44,843 nucleotides of DNA from a virus, in IMG/VR virus record IMGVR_UViG_3300042876_000717, positions 1 to 44,843 of that record, one strand, 5' to 3'. A program made the translations under genes and the position numbers. Shown piece by piece: positions 8,171 through 16,119 of this stretch (positions are counted from its first letter, which is position 1; each line of letters begins with the position of its first letter). The notes beneath the pieces were generated by a model that was not told the DNA's origin, searched no databases, and saw nothing but the letters and a program-made list of their open reading frames with translations.

Positions 8171-9127
8171 TCAGGCCGAGGATTCCGCCCGCTCCTTGAG
8201 CCATTCGCCGAACTGGACGTCGTATTCCCAGAGGGCGCCGCAGGCTAGGCAGCGGCCGCCTCCGGGTATCATCTCTGAGATCTTCCCCTGCTTTTCGCAG
8301 TCGCAGGACGGCGGATCGGGGATAGAGGCCTTCGGGCGTTCCTGTGTTTTCTCTGCGTTCAGAGCCTTGAAAGCTGCTATCACGTCCTCGTCGTGCATGA
8401 TCTTCCTGGCGTAGGCCTCGGGATTTCCTGGCTGCTTCTTCCGGGCCTTCACTCGAGCCAGGGCGAAGGCGAAGAGGTCGTCTTCCGAGGGGGAAATCTC
8501 TGAAAGGGCAGCAGGGGGATTTTCGCTTTCTCGCGCGTCCCCTCCTCCCCCCTTACGTAGAGATTTCGGAGAAAAGAGAACCTCCTCTTTCTTTTCAGTT
8601 TCACCTTCCCCTTCCTTTCCCCTTCCTTTCCCCTTCCCCTTGTCGGCATTTCCATGGAGTCTATCGGGATTTCCACGGAGGTTATCGGCTTTTCCTCCGA
8701 GGAAATCGCCTTTTTCTGGGGGGATATTTTCTGGCATGAATTTCGGGTAGGTAATACCAGGGAGATAATCGAGGCAGGTACGCTTCAAAGTATCCCTGGC
8801 AATCTTGAAATATCGCTTCTGAATTCCCCTCCCTGTGATGACTCCATGGGCCTCAAAAATAGCCCTATCGAGGAGCTCTTTATCGAAAAGATACTCGATC
8901 ACTTCATGGACCCATGCCACCTCTTCTTTGATCTCGTCAGCGAAAAGAAGCTCGGTCTCTTCGTTCCAGATGCGGTAGTAATTTTCCCTGTAGATCGAGG
9001 ACCAGAGCTCGGTCAAAAATCCTGCCCCGCGGCAAGCGCCGAACTTCGCCTTCACAAGTTTTACGGATGTATCCCATGCAGTATCGAGAGGAAAGTAGTC
9101 GAGGCCTTTTTCTGCGATGCGTCCCAT
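8171..9127 (-). CDS. DUF4373 (Lin1244/Lin1753-like) replication-associated protein
   Basis: 318 residues, with GGGGGAA just upstream of ATG 9127. Residues 1-110 match the DUF4373 pattern (EKGLDYFPLD, KAKFGACRGAGFLTELWSSI, YYRIWNEETELLFADEIKEE), which is found in phage replication initiators and DnaD-like helicase loaders. A low-complexity Gly/Lys/Glu linker follows at about 135-185. The C-terminal 45 residues hold CDCE...CLACG, a likely zinc-binding tail. The coding sequence also contains three 21-bp tandem repeats, described separately as an origin candidate. The replication role is inferred from family and context. Confidence 0.65.
   Translation of the reverse strand: MGRIAEKGLDYFPLDTAWDTSVKLVKAKFGACRGAGFLTELWSSIYRENYYRIWNEETELLFADEIKEEVAWVHEVIEYLFDKELLDRAIFEAHGVITGRGIQKRYFKIARDTLKRTCLDYLPGITYPKFMPENIPPEKGDFLGGKADNLRGNPDRLHGNADKGKGKGRGKEGEGETEKKEEVLFSPKSLRKGGGGDARESENPPAALSEISPSEDDLFAFALARVKARKKQPGNPEAYARKIMHDEDVIAAFKALNAEKTQERPKASIPDPPSCDCEKQGKISEMIPGGGRCLACGALWEYDVQFGEWLKERAESSA
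8643..8720. repeat. 21-bp iterons inside the replication gene, with adjacent polypyrimidine tract (origin candidate)
   Basis: Three consecutive 21-bp copies (8643-8663, 8664-8684, 8685-8705) share TCGG..TTTCC...GAG, and a partial fourth starts at 8706. They are in frame and encode related heptapeptides (RGNPDRL, HGNADKG). An almost pure C/T tract lies next to them at about 8580-8642. Iterons within an initiator gene followed by a strand-biased tract are the layout of the lambda O origin. Confidence 0.5.
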
Positions 9128-9141
9128 GTATTCCCCCAGTA

Positions 9142-9525
9142 CTAAAACTCAGTCTTTCCCTTGATCGTCACCGTGATCCGCGTCTCGCTCGATCCGTACT
9201 TATCAAGCCATTGATTCGTGAACACTATTCCGTGATCGCATTCGTGATCGATCCCGATCTCAATGGGCCCAAAGAAAAGTGCCGCCCCTATTTTGAAATC
9301 CCCGCGGTAGGGAAGGAATGAAAGCCCGGATCCGTGATACTCGTAGATTTCAGCGGAACCATAAAGGCGTAAGCATTTGAAGGCCTCGGCGTTGACGCCT
9401 AGTTCGGCGACGTAGGCGGTCTCCAAGAGCTTCACGACGGCGACGTCTGCCTGCTCGTAGATGGTCTCGGATTGCTTCGGAACGATGCCGAGCGTGAGAT
9501 ACCACGCGACGATTAGCCAGCTCAT
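9142..9525 (-). CDS. Hypothetical protein with hydrophobic N terminus
   Basis: 127 residues. The first 15 residues (MSWLIVAWYLTLGIV) form a short hydrophobic segment that could be a membrane anchor or signal. The rest is mixed alpha/beta with no recognised motif. Its start overlaps the stop of the 46-residue upstream gene (ATGA), so it belongs to the recombination operon. Function unknown. Confidence 0.6.
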   Translation of the reverse strand: MSWLIVAWYLTLGIVPKQSETIYEQADVAVVKLLETAYVAELGVNAEAFKCLRLYGSAEIYEYHGSGLSFLPYRGDFKIGAALFFGPIEIGIDHECDHGIVFTNQWLDKYGSSETRITVTIKGKTEF

Positions 9526-9662
9526 GCCGCCCTCCTTTTCTGCTTGCTAACCGGTCGCGCCGGCCGTATCCGACGCTTCCGCTGGTACACGATACGCGCG
9601 TCGATCTCGTCGAGAATTTCCTTGATGATCTTGTCGACGGGATCGGCGGCGTAGTGGGTCAT
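9522..9662 (-). CDS. Small basic protein of 46 residues
   Basis: This short ORF starts at ATG 9662 and overlaps both neighbours by four bases (ATGA at each end), which strongly supports its reality. The product begins MTHYAADPVDKIIKEILDEI and ends in a very basic tail (QRKRRIRPARPVSKQKRRAA), suggesting nucleic-acid binding. It would be cotranslated with the SbcD-SbcC fusion operon. No family recognised. Confidence 0.65.
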   Translation of the reverse strand: MTHYAADPVDKIIKEILDEIDARIVYQRKRRIRPARPVSKQKRRAA

Positions 9663-9904
9663 GGTTCCTTCTCCAATAGCTCAGGCTGTACCGCCCCTGG
9701 GCCCAAGACTTCCTCGTCGAACATTTTCTCGAGCTTCGCGCGTTCGACCTCGGGGATCTTGTATTTCTTCATTAGGTCGAACGCGGCGAGCTTCATCCAT
9801 GCCGACTCAGGATGCCGCCCGCCGACGTGCTTGTAGCGGGCGTAGATCCAGGCCTCGCGGTATTCGTCGAGGCGCAAGGAGTAGGAGATCCCGGGGACCT
9901 TCAC
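9659..9904 (-). CDS. Hypothetical 81-residue protein
   Basis: The product has aromatic/basic blocks (YREAWIYARYKHVGG) and a helical C terminus (IPEVERAKLEKMFDEEV). It overlaps the fusion gene upstream and the 46-residue gene downstream by four bases each, so it is translated as part of the same operon. No recognised motif. Confidence 0.65.
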   Translation of the reverse strand: MKVPGISYSLRLDEYREAWIYARYKHVGGRHPESAWMKLAAFDLMKKYKIPEVERAKLEKMFDEEVLGPGAVQPELLEKEP

Positions 9905-12900
9905 GCTGCCTTCTCCTTCTGTGAAACGCGCGGCCCCAGCGTCGCGACGTCGATCGTCTGCTCGACCATCGCCTGCAACTCTTTCGAATGGGTGACGATA
10001 ATGGTCTGGAAACGCCCGCTCGCGGCGTGTTCGGCCTCGAGCATGCGTAGGTACATCATCCGCGATTCGGGATCCAAGGCTCCGTCGGCCTCGTCCAAAA
10101 AGACGGTCTGGAAGCGGGTATCTGTGTTCCGCGCCCGGATGATGGCGAAGGCCGCGTACAGGGCCTTGCGGATCCAGACTGCTTCTCCGCCGGAGAGCGT
10201 CGCGATCTCCTGCTCGTCGCCGGTCTCGGTATCGAGGACGAAGATTTCGAAATCCTCGACCTGCTTGGTCTTCGAGCCCTTTCCCGCGATCCTGGTGGTC
10301 CTGAACTCGAGCTGGTAGCGGCTCCCGAAGGCGCCCGAGAGGATCTTGTTGGCCTCGTCGGAGATGGACGGCGCGAGGGCGTCGAGCTTGAGCGCCGGGA
10401 TCCCGTCTGGCCCGAACGCGCGTTCGAGGATGCGCCAGTCGGTGAGCTCAAGCGCGGCCGCGTCCTTCTTCCGTTTCGCCTCCTCCTGGGCCTCGAGGCG
10501 TTTCGCCGCGGCTTCGATCCCGCGGGCGGCGCTCTCGGCGGTAGCCTTGGCGGCAGCCGATTCGGCCATCAGGCTCGAAAGGCTGGCCCTGGTCGCGTCG
10601 AGTTCGCGATCCTTGAACGTGAGCTCGTCTTTTGCCTTCTGGACCGATTCCGGGGTCGCCTTGATGCTCAGTCCCTCGGACTCGAGCTTCTCGAGCCGGC
10701 CATGGGACTCGTCGATCCGGCGGGTAGCCTCCTCTATCCTGACGTCGGCCTCGTCGGCTTTCCGGATCGTCGTCTCGGCGCCGGCGCGGTCAAGGAAAGC
10801 AAGCGCCTCCTCGACTTCCTCGAGCCGATCCTCGCGGGAGTATTCCTTCAGGACAGGGGTATCCGGGAAGACGATGGCGGATACGGCTGCCTCGGCCTCG
10901 GCGACTGCCTTCCGGGCATCCTGGACCTCGCGCTTGAGCTTCCCGACCTCGACGGAGAGGATCTCCTGGGCCCGCCTGAGATCCGAGAGCTTGTCCTCGG
11001 GTAGCCGTTGGCCGCAGGTCGGGCAAGATTCGACGATGGGCCCGGAGATCTTACCCTCGGCCTTCGCGAGATCGGCTTCCTTGCGGGACAGCGCCGATCG
11101 CTTCGCGTCCAGGATGGCGCGTGCCTCGTCCTGCTTTCCGCGGGCTTCGGAGACCGCGACCTGGTAGGCCCGCTCCGCCGCCCGGTTTTCGCCCTCGACG
11201 TCCGCCTTCTCCGCCTTGAGACTCGCGAGCTCCGTCTCGTATTCGCCGATCTTCCCGAGCTGGGTTTCGGCTTCCGCCCTCCCCGCGGCCGCGCTTCGGA
11301 ATCCCTGGACCGCCTCGTCCTCAGCGTCGATCGCCCGCTGCAGGTCCGTGATCTCGCGGAGGATCTGGGCCCGGCGCGCCGCCTGTTGCTCAAGGGTCGA
11401 GACCGTGCCGGCTAAGACTTCCCTCTCCGCCCTGAGCCGGAGCCCGGTTTCCGTCGCCAGCGCCGCGCCCTGGTCGGCGCGCGCCGCCTTGGTTTCGGCT
11501 TCGGCTTTCTCGGCCTCAAGCCTGGCGATCGTCTCCGGCACGTCAGCGGCCGCCGCGATGGTCGCATCAAGCCCCTGGATCTCCCGGTCCAGGGCATCGC
11601 CCTTGGTCTTAGCCGTGCCGCGGAGCTCGTCATAGTAGTCGATGCCGGAGAGCTCGCAGAAAAGGGCTTTCCGTTGGCCCTTGGTGGCCTCCGAGAGATC
11701 GGGGGCGTACTTCGTCGGGCGCTGGGTAGCGAAGGCCGTCCGGAGGTAGAGCTCGAGCGAGCCGAAAAGATCGGCGATCGCCGCCTCGTATGGTTCCTTC
11801 CTCCCGTTCGTCCCCGGGTAGGGCTCGAAACCTGCTCCCTTGTCGACGGAGAGGAAGTACTCGGCACCGCCCGATGCGATCTCGGCACGGATGGAGATCT
11901 GGGCATGGTAGCGCCAGCCCGTCCGCTCGTCGGTGAAGTAGAGATCCCGGAAGGAATCCGCCAGGCGGAAGTGTTCCTTGAGCACGCCGTCCCGGGTGAG
12001 CATGCACGGCCAGGGGTGAAGGTTCTCAAGGAGGGTGGTCTTCCCCGCCCCGTTCCCGCCTACTAGGGCCAGGACGCCCGGGCCGTAGCTCGAGAGGTCG
12101 AGGTCGATCTCGTCCTTCTTGGACTTCTTCCAGGTGCCGACGGCCCCGCGGAGTACGAGGCGATCAATCCGGATATGCGCGCCGGCCGTCCCCCGGGCCT
12201 GCTCGAGGATGAGTTCGTCCGCCTTCTTGAGGGCGTTCTCGGGGATGGTTACGCTGGAATTCCCGCCCCAGATCACGACCTCCTCCCGGAGACTCGCGGT
12301 CTCGGCGATCTCCGCCGCGCGAACCATTTCCGTCGGGAGGATGTTCAGGGTGACGCGGGAGCCAGGAAGGGCGCCGGATTCAATGAGCGCCGATAGTTCG
12401 CTCTCGGTGTCGAAGTTGGCAGCCCATGTGCGCGAGTCGGCTGTCCACTCCTCCCATACCAGCTTCCCGGAGATGGACGGGTCCTCCCAATCGACATTGT
12501 CTCCGGACGCCCGTGCGATCTTCATCCTCCTCGGGTGCGGGAAGTCGATTCTGACGACGAGCGTCTCGAATCCCGCTGGACGGTCGAAAAGAGGATCAGC
12601 GCTCTTGATCCCTGGGAAAGCATCGATCCTGACCTCATTGCAGCCGGCCTGATGCGTCTCGCCCCAGCTCGCGGGGTAGATGCTCCCAGGGTAGTAGGCC
12701 GGCAGGTCTCCGACCTGCTGGGGTTCGTGGATGTCACCAAGGGCTAAATAGTCAGCCCCCACAGCCGCGAGGTCGTCGCGCGAAACCGCGATCCCGGAGC
12801 CTGCCTTATAGCCCGTTCCGGTTCTGGCGCCTGATACCTGCCCGTGGTAGAGTAGGACGCAGGGGAGATCGGCGTGCTCTCTTCTCATCCCGCCAAGGCC

Positions 12901-13389
12901 GAGAAAGAGGGCTCGCATCGCAGCGCGGACGGCTTCGTCGGACGCGTCCTTCCCTGTGGCTTCCTGGTTTGCCAGGAGCCACTTTTTATTTGGCTCGGGT
13001 ACTCCGAAGAGAAGGAGCTCGGCCCCTCCCTCTCGGGCCCCGTCAAGCGCTCCGCCGTGGTTGAGGAAGTATGCCTTCCCAGGCCGGAGGATGACGATAG
13101 GAAAGCGCGCCTGCAGCCGCTCAAAGACTTCGAGCGAGCCTGGGGCATCATGCGTAGGGGTCCCGTAGATGAGAGCGACCGGCGCGAGGTCCGCCAGGCG
13201 CTGGATCCTTCCCGCCAGGGCGTCGAAGATATCCCGCTCCGTGTTCTGGAGCGGGCCGTCTGCCAGGTCGCCCGAGATCGCGATGAGATCGACGCCAGCG
13301 GCCGATGCTTCGACGACGTCGAGCGAGACCTGAACCTCTGCCCAATGCTCGCGGCAGGCATGGACGTCTGCTAGGTGGATGATCTTCAT
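9901..13389 (-). CDS. SbcD-SbcC (Mre11-Rad50-type) fusion: nuclease and ABC ATPase in one chain
   Basis: A 1162-residue uninterrupted ORF. Residues 1-260 are an SbcD/Mre11-type metallophosphoesterase: HLADVH (Asp8, His10), ISGDLADG (Asp41), His80/Asp81, His182 and a GDIH block at 218-221. Two family motifs differ: the usual GNHD is GTPTHD and GHIH is GDIH. Residues about 260-400 resemble the capping domain. Residues about 400-560 are the Rad50 N-lobe with Walker A GGNGAGKTT at 444-452. Long coiled coils flank a zinc hook CPTC at 789-792. The C-lobe has the LSGGEA signature near 1065 and FLDEADG (Walker B) near 1100. SbcCD and T4 gp46/47 process DNA ends during recombination and are normally two proteins. 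The next gene upstream overlaps its start and encodes a possible annealing protein. Confidence 0.9.
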   Translation of the reverse strand: MKIIHLADVHACREHWAEVQVSLDVVEASAAGVDLIAISGDLADGPLQNTERDIFDALAGRIQRLADLAPVALIYGTPTHDAPGSLEVFERLQARFPIVILRPGKAYFLNHGGALDGAREGGAELLLFGVPEPNKKWLLANQEATGKDASDEAVRAAMRALFLGLGGMRREHADLPCVLLYHGQVSGARTGTGYKAGSGIAVSRDDLAAVGADYLALGDIHEPQQVGDLPAYYPGSIYPASWGETHQAGCNEVRIDAFPGIKSADPLFDRPAGFETLVVRIDFPHPRRMKIARASGDNVDWEDPSISGKLVWEEWTADSRTWAANFDTESELSALIESGALPGSRVTLNILPTEMVRAAEIAETASLREEVVIWGGNSSVTIPENALKKADELILEQARGTAGAHIRIDRLVLRGAVGTWKKSKKDEIDLDLSSYGPGVLALVGGNGAGKTTLLENLHPWPCMLTRDGVLKEHFRLADSFRDLYFTDERTGWRYHAQISIRAEIASGGAEYFLSVDKGAGFEPYPGTNGRKEPYEAAIADLFGSLELYLRTAFATQRPTKYAPDLSEATKGQRKALFCELSGIDYYDELRGTAKTKGDALDREIQGLDATIAAAADVPETIARLEAEKAEAETKAARADQGAALATETGLRLRAEREVLAGTVSTLEQQAARRAQILREITDLQRAIDAEDEAVQGFRSAAAGRAEAETQLGKIGEYETELASLKAEKADVEGENRAAERAYQVAVSEARGKQDEARAILDAKRSALSRKEADLAKAEGKISGPIVESCPTCGQRLPEDKLSDLRRAQEILSVEVGKLKREVQDARKAVAEAEAAVSAIVFPDTPVLKEYSREDRLEEVEEALAFLDRAGAETTIRKADEADVRIEEATRRIDESHGRLEKLESEGLSIKATPESVQKAKDELTFKDRELDATRASLSSLMAESAAAKATAESAARGIEAAAKRLEAQEEAKRKKDAAALELTDWRILERAFGPDGIPALKLDALAPSISDEANKILSGAFGSRYQLEFRTTRIAGKGSKTKQVEDFEIFVLDTETGDEQEIATLSGGEAVWIRKALYAAFAIIRARNTDTRFQTVFLDEADGALDPESRMMYLRMLEAEHAASGRFQTIIVTHSKELQAMVEQTIDVATLGPRVSQKEKAA

Positions 13390-14507
13390 TAGGATGCCTT
13401 CTTTCTGGTGGCGATGATTCCCGCCGCCTTTTCAGCCATGCTCCGCAGGATGATCGGATCCTTCGGGGTCTTCTCGAGTACGCCGATGCAGGACTTGAGG
13501 CCCTCGTCCCGGAGGAACCCCGACGCGACGGCGCTGATGATCGAAAGCGACGGCTCGAGCACGGTGACCTCGATCTCGTCCCGGTCGATGATTGCTTGGG
13601 CGAGCCTAGCCGCTTCCTTGTTCTCGGACAACGTCCAGTCCATGAGCGCGTTGCGGATCTCGCCGATGAGTTCGGCGTCCTTCGCGGGGGTCGCCCGTTC
13701 GCGCTCGAGATGGAAGTCGTCTTCGCCCGCCGGCGTGGTCCTATGCGAGGCTCCCTCGGCCGGCTTCATGTCCGGCTCGCGATCCTTCGGCGCCTGGATC
13801 TGGGTGACGCCTTGCGGGCCGTAGAGCGCCGCCACGTTCCCGCCCATGCTGTCGAGCATCCGGTTCATGACGAGCTCATTCTTGGCGTTGACGATGATCC
13901 GGGAGAAAAGGAAGGTCCTCATCGCGGTCGGAGGTTCATTCTTTTCGAATAAACCGCGGATTCCTGTGGGCATGCCAAGGATTGAAACCGTTGCTCGGTT
14001 TCGCGCGCCCGTGTTCGCCCTCTGGCGCCCGACCTTGCGAAAGTTGATCCTCTCTTTTTTTAGCTCCAAATCGGAGTAAGCGACCTTCCCGGGACGGCCG
14101 CGTGCGTCCTTGTTGTCCCAATCGGCCTTGCCGTTGAGTTCCATCTCCGTAGTTCGCGTCTCAACGTCGAACTCGTACTCGCAGGCTGAGCCTAGGATCA
14201 TCTTCCCGTCGGGACCCATAACCATCGCCTGGGAGCGTCCGACGTAGCATCCCTCTCCCTCCATCCGAGTTGACTCGGCCGCCTCGTTGTACGAGACCCC
14301 GGCCGCTGAGGCAAACTTATCGAGGGTTTCCTTTCGGGGCATATAGGCTTTGCCGCCGTCCATCTCGTGGAACTCGTCCTTCCTGACCTCGATCGCCTCG
14401 ATGTGAACCTCGAGGAGCGGCGATAGTTCCTCGAGATGTGATGGCTTCACGAAGCTCTTCGCGTTCGGGAATTTTGCGATGAACTCGCGGGCTTTGTCGG
14501 GGGTCAT
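13389..14507 (-). CDS. Possible RecT-like single-strand annealing protein
   Basis: The favoured start is ATG 14507 (372 residues), with AAGGAG upstream; a longer ORF reaches 14588 without a ribosome site. The N-terminal half has KAYMPRKETLDKFASAAGV, then GCYVGRSQAMVMGPDGKM and a RANTGARNRATVSILGM block. This order loosely resembles RecT-like annealing proteins, in which a substrate-binding region is followed by an RAeTkA..R helix. The C terminus (about 255-372) is helical. It overlaps the SbcD-SbcC fusion by one base, and a nuclease next to an annealing protein is the usual phage recombination pair. The annealing role is inference; it could be another DNA-binding protein. Confidence 0.4.
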   Translation of the reverse strand: MTPDKAREFIAKFPNAKSFVKPSHLEELSPLLEVHIEAIEVRKDEFHEMDGGKAYMPRKETLDKFASAAGVSYNEAAESTRMEGEGCYVGRSQAMVMGPDGKMILGSACEYEFDVETRTTEMELNGKADWDNKDARGRPGKVAYSDLELKKERINFRKVGRQRANTGARNRATVSILGMPTGIRGLFEKNEPPTAMRTFLFSRIIVNAKNELVMNRMLDSMGGNVAALYGPQGVTQIQAPKDREPDMKPAEGASHRTTPAGEDDFHLERERATPAKDAELIGEIRNALMDWTLSENKEAARLAQAIIDRDEIEVTVLEPSLSIISAVASGFLRDEGLKSCIGVLEKTPKDPIILRSMAEKAAGIIATRKKAS

Positions 14508-14526
14508 GATTCTCTCCTTCGCGGCC

Positions 14527-14763
14527 TCAGGCCGCATCGAATGCGTCGACCATCGAACCCGGGTCGACATTCGGGCAATACGATCCATCGCAGATTTCCG
14601 TGAGCGCGCAACGTTCGCAGGGCAGAAGAGGATTCCCGTCCTCAGCGAGCCCGAGCGCTGCCTGTACTTCGGCGATCGTCGTCGGCGGATCCTTGAAGAA
14701 ATCGCGCCATGCGGCCTTCGCCTGATCGGGGATGCGCTCAGCGAGCGCGTTCGTGTCCATCAT
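14527..14763 (-). CDS. Small cysteine-rich (probable zinc-binding) protein
   Basis: 78 residues from ATG 14763, with AAGGAG six bases before it and a four-base overlap with the upstream stop. The C-terminal half has four cysteines spaced C-x2-C-x5-C-x4-C (CERCALTEICDGSYC), a likely metal-binding knuckle. The N-terminal half is helical. It sits in the recombination operon. Function unknown. Confidence 0.65.
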   Translation of the reverse strand: MMDTNALAERIPDQAKAAWRDFFKDPPTTIAEVQAALGLAEDGNPLLPCERCALTEICDGSYCPNVDPGSMVDAFDAA

Positions 14764-15572
14764 CTCCAGCTCCTTTCGACGATCTTGATCTTGATGTTCT
14801 CGCCGATGATCGCTCCCTCGGGACCGTACAGGTTCAACTTGTTTCGGACCTCGTCGGCGAGCCAGTAGTGGGTATTTCCGTTTTTGTGAACCGTGAATGA
14901 AAACCAGTCGCACTTGAAGGTGTCGATCTTCTTCAGGCGCATCTCATCCTTCGCCGTCTTATCCGGGACGGCCTTTCCCGCGAGGATGTAGCAGACCTTT
15001 TCCAGGTCGTCCGTTACCGTCGGGGTGCCGTAGGAGTAGCCGAAGATCGTGGAGTAGTCGCGCGTTGAGAGGATGAAGCGCTCGTCGATCCCGTTATTAT
15101 TCCGCTTCTTCTCGGGCGCCCTATACCCGCTTCCGGTGTGATAGGTCCCCTCCGTGATCTCGGCGAAGACCTTCTTCACGAGGGTGCGGACGTTGTCCTG
15201 GATGAGGCCCTTCAAGGAGGCCAGCCAGGCCTCCGCGTTTTCCTGGGTGAACTTCGGCGTGCGGCACTGCGCGATCTCCTCGCGCATCTTCTTGTGGTCC
15301 GTGCAGAGCATGTACTTTTCGAGGCTGAAAAGCCGGGAGAGATAGGTCCAGCACGCCTGGTCGACGCTCTTCTCCGCGTCGTCGCAATGGTCGAAACGGT
15401 AGAACCGGTAGGCCTCGATGAGTTCGAAGTCCTTCCCGATGAGGTCATCGAGCCCGAACATAGCCTTGGCGTTGGCCAGGATCCGCGCCTTGATCGCGCA
15501 GAGCCCAGCTACGTCGAGGCGGACCTGGGGCAGGTCCTCGGCATTGTCGTCGAATCGGTCCAGGGCTGTCAT
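14760..15572 (-). CDS. DUF4942-like protein
   Basis: 270 residues. The end of the protein (CDWFSFTVHKNGNTHYWLADEV followed by RNKLNLYG) and the internal block NVRTLVKKVFAEITEG match the DUF4942 pattern, a family found in phages and plasmids and sometimes attached to methyltransferase-related proteins. Its biochemical role is not known. It is the second gene after the strong leftward promoter and overlaps both neighbours by four bases. Confidence 0.6.
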   Translation of the reverse strand: MTALDRFDDNAEDLPQVRLDVAGLCAIKARILANAKAMFGLDDLIGKDFELIEAYRFYRFDHCDDAEKSVDQACWTYLSRLFSLEKYMLCTDHKKMREEIAQCRTPKFTQENAEAWLASLKGLIQDNVRTLVKKVFAEITEGTYHTGSGYRAPEKKRNNNGIDERFILSTRDYSTIFGYSYGTPTVTDDLEKVCYILAGKAVPDKTAKDEMRLKKIDTFKCDWFSFTVHKNGNTHYWLADEVRNKLNLYGPEGAIIGENIKIKIVERSWR

Positions 15573-15799
15573 GCCACTACCCTCCCCGCCCTAAGTACCG
15601 GGGCCATGGAGTAGGAACCTAGTGGACGGACGGTCTCTTCGCCGTTGTAGAGAGCGATGGAGCGGCGGAACGACTGCCCGTCTTCATCCTGGAGGACGAC
15701 GCTTTTCTCGGTCCGGGAGATGACCTTGAAGGTCCAGACGCAAGTATGGTCGCCGATGCTCCTGGCGCTGTAGGTCTTGCCGGTCTCGAACTGGTTCAT
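15569..15799 (-). CDS. Conserved small phage/plasmid protein, first gene of recombination operon
   Basis: 76 residues from ATG 15799, with GGAGG five bases upstream. An in-frame ATG at 15817 is unlikely to be used because it coincides with the predicted transcription start of the promoter at 15824-15852. The product (FETGKTYSARSIGDHTCVWTF ... RPLGSYSMAPV) resembles a small family of unknown function often seen near DUF4942 genes. It is probably a compact beta-rich protein. Confidence 0.65.
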   Translation of the reverse strand: MNQFETGKTYSARSIGDHTCVWTFKVISRTEKSVVLQDEDGQSFRRSIALYNGEETVRPLGSYSMAPVLRAGRVVA

Positions 15800-15823
15800 C
15801 CTGGCCTCCGTGTTCATAAGCCC

Positions 15824-15852
15824 ATTATATACCAGGTATATACCCTAGTCAA
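15824..15852 (-). promoter_or_regulatory. Strong leftward sigma70 promoter with palindromic operator
   Basis: On the minus strand the -35 TTGACT (15847-15852) and -10 TATAAT (15824-15829) are separated by exactly 17 bp. A perfect 17-bp palindrome, TATATACC-A-GGTATATA (15826-15842), covers the -10 and half of the spacer. A bound protein would block RNA polymerase. The divergent ribbon-helix-helix gene next door is the obvious candidate regulator. It drives the recombination operon starting at 15799. Confidence 0.8.
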
Positions 15853-15889
15853 GTCCTTTTGAGTTTTATTATATATTTTTTATATCCAC

Positions 15890-15949
15890 TTGCTATACTA
15901 GCCCTAGTAGTGCTATCTTCTTGCTATACCCCGTATGTACGGGTATACT
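15890..15949 (+). promoter_or_regulatory. Rightward promoter(s) and operator for the RHH gene
   Basis: Two candidate promoters: TTGCTA (15890-15895), 18 bp, TATCTT (15914-15919); and TTGCTA (15921-15926), 17 bp, TATACT (15944-15949). The spacer of the second contains CCCGTA-TG-TACGGG (15929-15942), part of a longer imperfect palindrome with TATACC ends. The first would include the GAGGGGG ribosome site in its transcript and the second would not. The TATACC boxes resemble those of the leftward operator, which fits autoregulation. Confidence 0.55.
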
Positions 15950-15961
15950 GAGGGGGTGAAA

Positions 15962-16117
15962 GTGCTTTTGACGGTTAAAATTGACGCGGACTTCCTGGCG
16001 GCTTTTGACAAGGTGGCGAAGGCCCACCAGCGCGACCGGTCTAAGGAAATCAAGAAGCTTATGCTCGAGGACATCCGCGCGGAGAATCCTGAATACCAGC
16101 CCCCCGAAGATCTCTAG
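15962..16117 (+). CDS. Ribbon-helix-helix (CopG/Arc-like) regulator
   Basis: 51 residues from GTG 15962, chosen because GAGGGGG lies five bases before it; ATG 15935 would fall inside the palindrome. The product has the RHH layout: strand LLTVKID, helix DADFLAAFDKVAKAHQ, turn RDRS, helix KEIKKLMLEDIRA, then an acidic tail. RHH dimers bind short palindromic or repeated DNA sites. It is a lone plus-strand gene between two leftward blocks, divergent from the promoter at 15824-15852, and probably represses that operon and itself. Confidence 0.75.
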   Translation: MLLTVKIDADFLAAFDKVAKAHQRDRSKEIKKLMLEDIRAENPEYQPPEDL

Positions 16118-16119
16118 CC

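Noticed and set aside
7975-8248. Plus-strand ORFs of 74 and 76 codons over the AT-rich gap
   Set aside because: They consist mainly of the direct repeats, have no ribosome site and overlap the replication gene end.
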